DNA from: Microvirga massiliensis
GTDB taxonomy: Bacteria > Pseudomonadota > Alphaproteobacteria > Rhizobiales > Beijerinckiaceae
Length of the DNA: 64,000 bases
Assembly: GCF_001006805.1 (NCBI RefSeq)
Contig: NZ_LN811351.1
Span: forward strand, 472,414-536,413
Direction: 5' to 3'
Below are positions 35,073 to 43,309 of the stretch, piece by piece (position 1 is the first letter of the stretch; every line of letters starts with the position of its first letter). The notes under the pieces are model-generated. The model was given only the letters and a program-made list of their open reading frames with translations. It had not been told where the DNA came from and ran no database searches. The position numbers and the translations under genes were made by a program.

Positions 35073-35906
35073 ATGTACGACCGTTTCATCATCGAGCGCC
35101 TGATCGATCTCTGGCTTCACGAAGACATCGGCTCCTGCGATCTTACTGCCCAGGTGATGATCGAGGAAAGTGAGACGGGCGCATTCCACATGAATGCCCG
35201 GGAGCCCATGATCGTCGCGGGCCTCGACGTGGCGGCAGCCATATTCCGGCGCTATGAGCCGATGCTCACCGTCGAGATGGCGGCGCGTGACGGGCAGCGC
35301 GTGCAGAAAGGGGCGATCCTGCTGTCAGTCCAGGGTCCAGCGCGCGGCATCCTGACGGCCGAACGGACGGCACTCAACATCGTGCAGCGCCTCTCCGGCA
35401 TCGCCACTGAAACGGCCCGGTATGTGGATGCCATTGCGGGCACGCGCGCCCGCCTGATCGACACGCGAAAGACCACGCCAGGCCTGCGCATGCTGGAGAA
35501 GCATGCCGTTACCTGTGGTGGCGGCCTGAATCACCGCCTCGGGCTCGATAACGGGGTCATGATCAAGGACAACCACATTGCGGTGTGCGGCGGGATCTCC
35601 GCTGCCGTTGACCGGGCCCGCAAAAAACTGCCGGTGCTCACGAAAATCGAGGTCGAGTGCGACCGTCTCGAGCAGGTGCGTGAGGCAGTCGCAGCCGGCG
35701 CCGACGTCATCATGCTCGACAACATGTCGGTGCCGGATATGCGCGAGGCCGTTGCCCTTGTCGACGGACGCGCCAAACTCGAGGCGTCGGGCGGCATTCG
35801 TCTCGACACAATCCGCCCAATTGCGGAGACGGGTGTCGACTACATCTCGACCAGCAAGATCACCCAGTCTGCTCCCGCGGTCGATATTGGTCTGGATGAA
35901 GCGTAA
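35073..35906 (+). CDS. nadC: NadC-type quinolinate phosphoribosyltransferase paralogue
   Basis: A 277-residue enzyme with NadC architecture: an N-terminal half with EDIGSCDLTAQ, the active-site blocks RLIDTRKTTPGLR and GGGLNHRLGLDNGVMIKDNHI, then KIEVECDRLEQ, IMLDNMSV and ASGGIRLDTI. All are standard for decarboxylating nicotinate-nucleotide pyrophosphorylase, which makes nicotinate mononucleotide from quinolinate and PRPP. The DNHI form argues against ModD. nadA and nadB are not adjacent, so this is probably a second copy or one with a different base. A PRPP-forming fusion protein follows after 15 bases, which suggests supply of PRPP to it. Confidence 0.87.
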   Translation: MYDRFIIERLIDLWLHEDIGSCDLTAQVMIEESETGAFHMNAREPMIVAGLDVAAAIFRRYEPMLTVEMAARDGQRVQKGAILLSVQGPARGILTAERTALNIVQRLSGIATETARYVDAIAGTRARLIDTRKTTPGLRMLEKHAVTCGGGLNHRLGLDNGVMIKDNHIAVCGGISAAVDRARKKLPVLTKIEVECDRLEQVREAVAAGADVIMLDNMSVPDMREAVALVDGRAKLEASGGIRLDTIRPIAETGVDYISTSKITQSAPAVDIGLDEA

Positions 35907-35921
35907 GGCGAAAGTCCTCCC

Positions 35922-38000
35922 ATGCGCCCGGGCATTCTCTTCGTCGTCGTCGGGCCGAGCGGAGCCGGCAAGGACACTCTGATCGATGCGGCCAGGGGCG
36001 CACTCGGAGAAAGCGGGCGCTATGTGTTCGCCCGTCGCCTTATCACGCGGCCCGCGAATGCGGGCGGGGAGGACCACGAGGCCATCGACGACGCAGCGTT
36101 CGAGGCGCTTGAGCGTGGTGGCGAACTGCTCGTGTCCTGGCGGGCGCACGGTCTGGCTTACGGCCTCCGGTCCAGCTTGCTCGATGAGCTCACGAAGGGG
36201 CGTCACGTCATCGCGAACGGATCCCGGGGAGCCCTCGACCGGCTCGCTCGCAAGGTTCCCCGCGTCGTCGCAGTCGTTGTCACCGCTCCGCGGACGCTTC
36301 TCGCCGCGAGGCTCGCTTCACGGGGACGGGAGAGGCCATCGGATATTGAGGCCCGGCTGCTGCGCGCCGATCTTGCGTTGCCGGATGGGATCGAGTCCAT
36401 CATTGTCCAGAACGACTCTTCTCCAGAGGAGGGAGTGGAGCGCTTTCTCGCCGCGTTGGAAACCTCTGCGCGTCGCCTTTTCCTCAAGCCTGTGCCAATC
36501 GACGGATGGCGAGATCACATCGCCTATATCCCGGCGGACAGCATCGTCGGGGCAGGTGATTATGACGGTCCAAGCCGCGTCGACATCACGGGTGATGGGC
36601 GGAGCATACGAGCCCGGATCAATATCGTGGAGCCGGGCTGGCTTCTCGAGCCGGACGAACTCGGCTTGTCGCGGGAGGCATTCCGGGTTCTCGGTTTGCC
36701 GGCGGACGCACAGGTCACCTTAAGCCGGACCCCCCCGCAACACAGCCGTGATGCGCTGCGCAGGAAGGTGCAGGGCGGCGAACTCGGCGCGGCGCAATAC
36801 GAGATGCTTCTCCGGGATATCGTGGAGGGGCGGTATCCTGAGTCGGAGATCGCTGCATTCCTGGTTGCAGCAACACGCTCGCTTACCGATGCGGAAGTCG
36901 TCGCACTTGCGAAGGTGAGGGCGCAATTCGCGACGCCGATCCGCTGGGATGAACCCATCGTGGTGGATAAGCACTCGATGGGAGGCATTCCCGGCAGCCG
37001 GATCACGCTCATCGTGACCCCGATCATCGCCGCGCACGGGCTGGCGATGCCCAAGACGTCGTCGCGCGCGATCACGTCGGCGGCGGGAACCGCGGATGCC
37101 ATGGAGGCTCTGGCCAGGGTCGATCTCACCGTCGACGAAGTACGCCGGACCGTCTTCGATGCGCGGGCCTGCATCGCATGGAACGGGCGCCTGAATCATT
37201 CCGCCGTCGATGACGTGATGAATGCGATCACACGGCCACTCGGTATCGATTCCAATCGTTGGTCTGTCGCATCGATCATTTCGAAGAAGCTGACTGCCGG
37301 TTCCACTCACGTCATCGTGGACCTTCCCTTTGGGAAACGTGCAAAGTTGCGAACGGAGGTGGACGCCCGGGATCTTGCCCGCCTTTTCGAGGTAGTCGGG
37401 CGAGGAGCGGGGCTGCACGTGGAGGCATACCCGACCGATGGCAGCCGACCTATCGGCCGTGGAATCGGTCCTGCGCTCGAGGTTCGCGACGTTCATTGGG
37501 TCCTAGATGGACATCCGGATGCGCCGCAAGACCTACGTGAGAAAGCGCTGAGCTTCGCGGCACGCGTCCTCTCCTGGGACCCGGCCATCGGCACGCCCCA
37601 GCGTGGACGGATCCGTGCAGAGGAACTCCTTCGTTCGGGAGAAGCACGCGAGGCGCTCCATCGGATCGTGGTTGCACAGGGAGCCCGTGAGCAACCAGTT
37701 CGACCCGGACCGCTCGTTCACACGGTTCGAGCTCGGCGCTCCGGCACGATCTCGGAAATCGATGGCTGGCGCATTGCCGGCATCGCGCGCCGCTCGGGCG
37801 CTCCGCAGGACAAGGGGGCAGGCATCGATTTGCTGCGCGGGGTTGGAGACAACATCAATACGGGCGAAGCTCTCTACATGATCCATGCGAGCGCCGCTGC
37901 CGAGCTTGATGCGGCTGTCGAAATGGCTGCGCGGGACGATGGCATCCTGTTCGACGAGGAACTCGTTGGAGGTTGCCTCGTCGAAAGCATTCGCAGCTGA
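35922..38000 (+). CDS. Fusion of PhnN-like ribose-1,5-bisphosphokinase and AMP-phosphorylase-type domain
   Basis: A single 692-residue frame. Residues 1-185 are PhnN-like: Walker A GPSGAGKDT at 11-19, LITRPANAGGEDHEAI, SWRAHGLAYG and VIANGSRG, as in the kinase that makes PRPP from ribose-1,5-bisphosphate. Residues about 195-692 match thymidine-phosphorylase-family enzymes of the AMP-phosphorylase type: an N-terminal extension, VDKHSMGGIPGSR (348-360), KTSSRAITSAAGTAD (378-392) and DGSRPIGRGIGPALE. That activity would split a nucleoside 5'-phosphate with phosphate into base plus ribose-1,5-bisphosphate, exactly the PhnN substrate. No stop or frameshift separates the halves. No phn C-P lyase genes are present. 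The substrate base is unknown. Confidence 0.88.
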   Translation: MRPGILFVVVGPSGAGKDTLIDAARGALGESGRYVFARRLITRPANAGGEDHEAIDDAAFEALERGGELLVSWRAHGLAYGLRSSLLDELTKGRHVIANGSRGALDRLARKVPRVVAVVVTAPRTLLAARLASRGRERPSDIEARLLRADLALPDGIESIIVQNDSSPEEGVERFLAALETSARRLFLKPVPIDGWRDHIAYIPADSIVGAGDYDGPSRVDITGDGRSIRARINIVEPGWLLEPDELGLSREAFRVLGLPADAQVTLSRTPPQHSRDALRRKVQGGELGAAQYEMLLRDIVEGRYPESEIAAFLVAATRSLTDAEVVALAKVRAQFATPIRWDEPIVVDKHSMGGIPGSRITLIVTPIIAAHGLAMPKTSSRAITSAAGTADAMEALARVDLTVDEVRRTVFDARACIAWNGRLNHSAVDDVMNAITRPLGIDSNRWSVASIISKKLTAGSTHVIVDLPFGKRAKLRTEVDARDLARLFEVVGRGAGLHVEAYPTDGSRPIGRGIGPALEVRDVHWVLDGHPDAPQDLREKALSFAARVLSWDPAIGTPQRGRIRAEELLRSGEAREALHRIVVAQGAREQPVRPGPLVHTVRARRSGTISEIDGWRIAGIARRSGAPQDKGAGIDLLRGVGDNINTGEALYMIHASAAAELDAAVEMAARDDGILFDEELVGGCLVESIRS

Positions 38001-38190
38001 AAGTGTGGCAAGGGTCCACTCTCCAAAGGGCCGGCGGCTGCAGACCGCACCCTGTTAGCTGCTGAAGGAGATTGCTGCATACAGGCTGATCCGTTGGGCT
38101 GCAGGGCAGAAACCTGCTGGTTAGTCGCTGTGATCTCGTCATAGGTGGCCAGTTGGGTGCCAGTTGTGGGGCTCCCATGGTGTCTCAGGT

Positions 38191-39642
38191 TCAGTGACGG
38201 ACCTGATCCGTGGCGCGCACGTCCCAGAAGGTAACAGGCATGTCGAGGAGGTGGCGCAGATCCAAGCGCTCCAGCATTAACTCCGTCTCACGCTGCGCGT
38301 TGTCGAGAATCTCGTCCTCGTCGACCTGAGTCGCCGTGCGATTCTCGAGCACCACGCGGCCGTTGACGAGGACGGTGTGCACGTCGTTGCCGTTCGCGAA
38401 ATAGATAACCCGGAACGCCGGCATGTTGGCGGGATAGAGGTGCGGCCGGCGCAGGTCGACGAGGATGACGTCGGCCTTCTTGCCAATTTCGAGTGAACCA
38501 ATCTCCTTTTCGAGCCCAAGCGCCTTGGCGCCGTTGATCGTGCACATTTCCAGGACCTTGCCCGGGGCGAGGACGCTGGGATCGCGGAAGAACCTGCGGT
38601 GGTAGTGCATGCATTGCTGCATGTGGCGGAACATGTCGGCCGAACGATCCGGCGCCGTGGCGTCGGAGCCGATGCAGACTGTGGCGCCGGCTCCGATCAA
38701 CTCGGGGGCGGGGCATCGGCCGAGGATTGAGGCAATGGCGCTCGGGTTGTGAGCGATGCAGGTTCCCGTCTCGCCACAGATGCGGATCTCCTCCTCGGTG
38801 AGATCGGTGGAATGAGAGAGGAGGGCGTCGGGGCCGAGCAGATTGAGCTCATAGGCATAGGCGACGCTACCCGTCGTATGCCCGTCTTGCGTGAACACGA
38901 GGCCGTGCTCGCGGCTAAGGCGTCTGACTTCCTTAGTCTGTGCTACAGCCTGCTCGACCAGCTCTGTGCTGAACTCGTCGAGATGCTCCCTGCGCAGAGT
39001 CGGTGTCAGGAGAGCGATATTGATCCGCTGGCCATGGGTCCCATGCCAGCGGTCGATCAGAGTCCGGCAGGTCGCGATCTGATCCTCGAAGCGGACGGGG
39101 AATTCCCGCTTTTCCATGCCCGTCCAGCGCGCATAGGTGCGGGGATGGGGCGGACGAGTCGGTCCAATCGCAACGACGGAACGGGTTCCGACCTCGACGA
39201 CTCCCTGACAATGCGCGTCGCCATAATCCGGCTCGTCCGTGCGCATGATGGTGTCGCCGCCGCCGAGCAGCGAGACACCCGTGGTCACGCCGAAGCGCAG
39301 GCGCTCCAGGGCGGCGAGGCGCGCCTCCGCGCGCCAGAACTCCGGCGTGGAGCCGACGGTATAGGCCTTTTCGCAGGCCTCGTACCAGAGATCCGAGCGG
39401 CCGCCGCCCATAGTCTTGATGAGGCCGTGGCCGGCATGGGCGTGGCCATCCACGAGGCCGGGCAGCACGGCCTTGCCGGCGGCGTCGATGACCTTCGGCG
39501 CGCCGTGACGCGCCGTGATATCGGCAGTCGTGCCGATATCGACGATGCGGTCTTTCTCGATCGCGATCGCGCCGTCCTCAATGATCCGGCGCTGCGGATC
39601 GACGGTGATCACGACGCCATGGGTGATGAGGATGTCGGCCAT
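38191..39642 (-). CDS. TRZ/ATZ-type amidohydrolase/deaminase
   Basis: A 483-residue member of the ATZ/TRZ amidohydrolase group. Metal ligands are visible: DGHAHAGHG (HxH), His in FTQDGHTTG, His in LLSHSTDLTEEE and Asp in IGSDATAPDR. It ends with the usual GSLEIGKKADVILVDL segment. Family members deaminate or dechlorinate nitrogen heterocycles, guanine, S-adenosylhomocysteine or similar. The ATG at 39642 has AAGGACAAG upstream and overlaps the ATPase gene by 34 bases in a different frame, so it is the last gene of the ABC operon. Its substrate is probably what the operon imports. Confidence 0.88.
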   Translation of the reverse strand: MADILITHGVVITVDPQRRIIEDGAIAIEKDRIVDIGTTADITARHGAPKVIDAAGKAVLPGLVDGHAHAGHGLIKTMGGGRSDLWYEACEKAYTVGSTPEFWRAEARLAALERLRFGVTTGVSLLGGGDTIMRTDEPDYGDAHCQGVVEVGTRSVVAIGPTRPPHPRTYARWTGMEKREFPVRFEDQIATCRTLIDRWHGTHGQRINIALLTPTLRREHLDEFSTELVEQAVAQTKEVRRLSREHGLVFTQDGHTTGSVAYAYELNLLGPDALLSHSTDLTEEEIRICGETGTCIAHNPSAIASILGRCPAPELIGAGATVCIGSDATAPDRSADMFRHMQQCMHYHRRFFRDPSVLAPGKVLEMCTINGAKALGLEKEIGSLEIGKKADVILVDLRRPHLYPANMPAFRVIYFANGNDVHTVLVNGRVVLENRTATQVDEDEILDNAQRETELMLERLDLRHLLDMPVTFWDVRATDQVRH

Positions 39643-41378
39643 GTTTCTTGTCCTTGCGGGGTGGAAGTCGCGTCGCTCCGCCAGATCCTGTCGACGGAAG
39701 GCACGAGGGAGAGGAGCTGGCGGGTGTAGCCGTGTTGCGGGGCGCGGAAGAGCGTCTCGCAATTCCCGGCCTCGACGATCTTGCCGGCCTGCATCACGGC
39801 GAGCCGGTCGCACATCTGCCGGACGACGGCGAGGTCGTGACTGATGAAGAGCAGCGTCAGATTGGTGGCGTCGCGCAAATCCTTGAGCAGGTTCAGAATC
39901 TGAGCCTGCACGGACACGTCGAGAGAGGAGGTCGGCTCGTCGCAGATCATGAGGGTTGGTTGTGCCGCCAGCGCTCGCGCGATCGAGATCCGCTGCCGCT
40001 GCCCGCCGGAAAACGCGAAGGGATAGCGCTCTCCCACCGATTTCTCGAGACCGACGGCCTGAAGGAGTTGATCGGCATCGGCTGCCGCTTCAGGCCGCGT
40101 CGCGGCGAGCCGGTAGAACAGGATCGGCTCTTCCAGAATCGAGGCGATCCGCATCCGCGGGTTCAGCGACGAGTATGGGTCCTGGAAGATCATCTGCAGA
40201 GCCCGCTTGGCAGCAGACTCCGCCTTGATCGTCGCGTCCTGCCCGCGGAAAAGCACGCGTCCCGCGGTCGGCCGCACGAGGCCTGCAATGACATTGGCGA
40301 CCGTCGTCTTGCCGCATCCGGATTCACCGACGAGTCCGAAGATCTCTCCTTCATTGATCGATAACGAGATTCCGTCGACGGCCCGGAATGCATTGCCCCT
40401 CGTACCCGGCAGCAGCCCGCCCGAGCGATATTCCACCACGAGGTTTTCGACAGACAGGAGCGGCCCCTTCGCTATCCCCGACCGCGCACTCCCACGGTCC
40501 TGCGCCTGGCTTCGCAGCTTGCCCCGCGCCTCAGCGGCTGCCGGCGATTCATGACCCACCACGGGGAGCCGTGCGAGGACGCGATCGACTCGCGGCACAG
40601 CACCGATCAGGCTCCTTGCGTAATCGTGCCGGGGTGCGCCGAGGACTGCTGTTACAGGCCCGCTCTCCACGGCCTTGCCGCGGTACATGATGGTGACGCG
40701 GTCCGCGACCTCGGCCACTACGCCCATATTGTGCGTGACCAGGAGGACGCCAAGGTCGCGCTCCCGGGCGAGTTTCTGGATCAGGGCAAGGATCTGCGCC
40801 TGCACAGAAACGTCGAGCGCTGTAGTCGGCTCATCGGCAACGAGGAGCTTGGGATCGCAGGACAGGGCCGCCGCAATGACGACGCGCTGGCGCTGGCCGC
40901 CGGAGAGCTGGTGCGGATAGGAGCGCAGGCGCCGCTCGGGCTCGGGAATGCCCACCGCCTTCAGGAGCTCGAGCGCTCGAGCGTGCGCGGCGGCCCTGTC
41001 GAGACCGAGATGGAAGCGCAAAGTTTCGCAGAGCTGGCTCTCCACGGTGAAGAGCGGATTGAGGCTCGTCATTGGATCCTGGAAGATCGCGCCGATGTCG
41101 CGGCCGGGAATGATGCCTGCCGTGCGTCCGGTCGTTGGATCGAGGGGGAGACCGGCAATGGAGATCGTGCCTGCGGCGATGCGGCCAGGTACCTCGAGCA
41201 ACCCCATGGCCGCATTGCCGATCGTCGTCTTTCCTGCGCCGGATTCGCCGACGAGCGCATGGATCTCGCCGGGCGCAATGGAGAGGCTGACGCCTTCTAC
41301 CGCCGTAAACGCCCCGCCATCGACGAGAGGATATTCGACGGTGAGGTCGCGGATCTCGAGAGCGGGAATCCTGGTCAT
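39609..41378 (-). CDS. Dipeptide/oligopeptide-type ABC transporter ATPase, two fused domains (DppD-DppF)
   Basis: A 589-residue protein with two complete nucleotide-binding domains. The first has GESGAGKTT, LSGGQRQR and LLVADEPTTALD; the second has GESGCGKTT, FSGGQRQR and LMICDEPTSSLD, joined by a linker of about 60 residues. This equals DppD and DppF in one chain, so the importer needs only one ATPase. The ATG at 41378 overlaps the stop of the upstream permease (ATGA). It is energetically coupled to the two permeases encoded before it. Confidence 0.94.
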   Translation of the reverse strand: MTRIPALEIRDLTVEYPLVDGGAFTAVEGVSLSIAPGEIHALVGESGAGKTTIGNAAMGLLEVPGRIAAGTISIAGLPLDPTTGRTAGIIPGRDIGAIFQDPMTSLNPLFTVESQLCETLRFHLGLDRAAAHARALELLKAVGIPEPERRLRSYPHQLSGGQRQRVVIAAALSCDPKLLVADEPTTALDVSVQAQILALIQKLARERDLGVLLVTHNMGVVAEVADRVTIMYRGKAVESGPVTAVLGAPRHDYARSLIGAVPRVDRVLARLPVVGHESPAAAEARGKLRSQAQDRGSARSGIAKGPLLSVENLVVEYRSGGLLPGTRGNAFRAVDGISLSINEGEIFGLVGESGCGKTTVANVIAGLVRPTAGRVLFRGQDATIKAESAAKRALQMIFQDPYSSLNPRMRIASILEEPILFYRLAATRPEAAADADQLLQAVGLEKSVGERYPFAFSGGQRQRISIARALAAQPTLMICDEPTSSLDVSVQAQILNLLKDLRDATNLTLLFISHDLAVVRQMCDRLAVMQAGKIVEAGNCETLFRAPQHGYTRQLLSLVPSVDRIWRSDATSTPQGQETWPTSSSPMAS

Positions 41379-42280
41379 CGCCTTGCCCTCAGCTTGGGAT
41401 TGAAGCGGTCGCGAAGCCAGTCGCCCACCACGTTCACGGCGAGGACCAAAAGCACCAGTGTGATCGCGGGGAAAACCGCGATCCACCAGATCCCGGAGAA
41501 GACGAACTCGTTGCCGATGCGGATGAGCGTCCCGAGCGACGGATAGGTCGGCGGCATGCCGACGCCGAGGAAGGACAGCGTCGCCTCGGTCAAGATCGCG
41601 GCAGCAAGGTTGATCGTCGCGATGACCAGGACCGGCCCCATGACGTTGGGCAGAATGTGGCGAAGCATGATGCGGCGTGAAGGCAGCCCGATCACCTTGG
41701 CGGCCTTCACGTAGTCGCGGTTGACCTCGACCATGGCGGCGGCGCGGACCGTGCGCGCATACTGCACCCATTCATGCACGGCGATGGCGCCGATCAGGAT
41801 GATGGGCGCCCATTCCGCAGCGCCGGCGTTCGGAAAAACCGCCCGGGCTATGCCGCTGACAAGAAGCGCAAGCAGGATCGTGGGAAAGCTCAGGATCACG
41901 TCGGCGATGCGCATGATCACGCCGTCCACCCAGCCGCCGAAATAGCCCGCGAGCAGCCCGAGACCTACGCCGAGTGTTGCCGCCACCAGCACGGCGCCGC
42001 CGCCGATCGCAAGCGAGACTCGCGCGCCGTAAAGGATCGCCGACAGGAGATCGCGGCCCTGGTTGTCGGTGCCGAGAAGGAAGCGCGGATCACCGTCCTG
42101 CATGAAGGCCGGAGGGATCTCGGCATCGATGAGATTGAAAGTTGCAATGTCGGTCGGATCGGTCGGGGCGATCCAGGGTGCGAACAGCGCCGAACCCACC
42201 ATGACCAGCGCAATGATCGCTGCCAGCAGGACCGAGAGCGGAATATGTGAACGGCGCAGGCGCAGGGTGATCGTGCTCAT
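41375..42280 (-). CDS. Dipeptide-type ABC transporter permease (DppC)
   Basis: A 301-residue permease with an N-terminal helix, then LLGTDNQGRDLLSAILYGARVSL, the DppC signature, and an EAA-type loop (DYVKAAKVIGLPSRRIMLRHILP). It overlaps the DppB stop by four bases at its start and the ATPase start at its end, so the three proteins are translationally coupled. Confidence 0.93.
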   Translation of the reverse strand: MSTITLRLRRSHIPLSVLLAAIIALVMVGSALFAPWIAPTDPTDIATFNLIDAEIPPAFMQDGDPRFLLGTDNQGRDLLSAILYGARVSLAIGGGAVLVAATLGVGLGLLAGYFGGWVDGVIMRIADVILSFPTILLALLVSGIARAVFPNAGAAEWAPIILIGAIAVHEWVQYARTVRAAAMVEVNRDYVKAAKVIGLPSRRIMLRHILPNVMGPVLVIATINLAAAILTEATLSFLGVGMPPTYPSLGTLIRIGNEFVFSGIWWIAVFPAITLVLLVLAVNVVGDWLRDRFNPKLRARR

Positions 42281-43248
42281 GACGAACGGACCCGCAGGCG
42301 CGGATCGACGATGGCATAGAGAATGTCGACCAGCGTGTTGATGAGAACGAAGAGAAAGCCGACGAAGAGCAGGTAGGCCGACATCACGGGGATATCGACG
42401 AAGCTCACGGCCTGGATGAAGAGGAGCCCCATGCCCGGCCACTGGAACACCGTCTCGGTGATGATCGCGAAGGCAATGAGCGAGCCGATCTGCAACCCGG
42501 TTACGGTGATGACCGGCATCAGCGCGTTTCGCAGCGCAAGGCGGTAATGGATGTAGCGGGCTGGCAGGCCGCGCGCCCGTGCGTAGCGGATATAGTCGGT
42601 GGAAAGGACATCGATCATCTCCGAGCGCACGAGGCGCATGATCAATGTCAGGGAATAGAGCGCCAGCGTGATGGCCGGCAGGATCAGCGATTTCAACCCG
42701 CTCGCCGTGAGAAATCCCGTCGTCCACCAGCCCAATGTCACCACGTCCCCCCTGCCGAAGGAGGGCAGGATCTGGAACGACACGGAGAAGATCAGGATGA
42801 GCGCGATTCCGGTGACGAAGGTCGGAGTCGAGATGCCGATCAGGGATACGGTCTGGATGATCCGTGCCAGAACCCCGTCAGGATGTAGGGCGGAGATCAC
42901 GCCGAGCGGAATGCCAAGCGCCAGGGAGAGGATCGTCGCCACGATCACCAGTTCCAGAGTCGCGGGCAGGCGTTCGGCGATGAGCGTCGTCACGGGCCGC
43001 TGGTTGCGGTAGCTGATGCCGAGATCACCCGAGGCAACGCGGCCCAGGAAGTGGCCGTATTGGACGACAATGGGCTGGTCGAGACCGAGCGTTCGGCGCA
43101 GTTCTTCCTTCTCAGCCACCGTGGCGTCTTCCCGTGCCATGATGGACACGGGATCACCGACGAAGCGGAACATCAGAAAGGCGACGGCAGTCACAGCCAG
43201 CATGACCAGGACGGCCTGTCCCAGCCGGGTGAGGATCACGGTGATCAT
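42277..43248 (-). CDS. Dipeptide-type ABC transporter permease (DppB)
   Basis: A 323-residue permease with about six helices. RRTLGLDQPIVVQYGHFL and GDLGISYRNQRPVTTLIAERLPAT are DppB-type segments, and the coupling loop reads DYIRYARARGLP. GGGAG lies before the ATG at 43248 and directly follows a stem-loop. It forms the channel with DppC. Confidence 0.93.
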   Translation of the reverse strand: MITVILTRLGQAVLVMLAVTAVAFLMFRFVGDPVSIMAREDATVAEKEELRRTLGLDQPIVVQYGHFLGRVASGDLGISYRNQRPVTTLIAERLPATLELVIVATILSLALGIPLGVISALHPDGVLARIIQTVSLIGISTPTFVTGIALILIFSVSFQILPSFGRGDVVTLGWWTTGFLTASGLKSLILPAITLALYSLTLIMRLVRSEMIDVLSTDYIRYARARGLPARYIHYRLALRNALMPVITVTGLQIGSLIAFAIITETVFQWPGMGLLFIQAVSFVDIPVMSAYLLFVGFLFVLINTLVDILYAIVDPRLRVRSS

Positions 43249-43260
43249 CACGTTTCTCCC

Positions 43261-43285
43261 GGGAATGCCGCGTGACGGCATTCCC
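43261..43285 (-). promoter_or_regulatory. Perfect 10-bp stem-loop after the binding-protein gene
   Basis: GGGAATGCCG (43261-43270) pairs with CGGCATTCCC (43276-43285) around a five-base loop. Read on the minus strand it sits 24 bases after the binding-protein stop and ends just before the GGGAG ribosome binding site of dppB. It could stabilise the upstream message and restrain dppB translation. Confidence 0.65.
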
Positions 43286-43309
43286 TCTGGAGTGTCTCAA
43301 ATCAGGCGA

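Noticed and set aside
35073..35906. ModD (molybdenum-associated NadC relative)
   Set aside because: The DNGVMIKDNHI block and absence of mod transport genes fit NadC better.
38749..39729. 326-codon plus-strand frame
   Set aside because: Antisense to the TRZ/ATZ amidohydrolase, whose metal-site motifs are complete.
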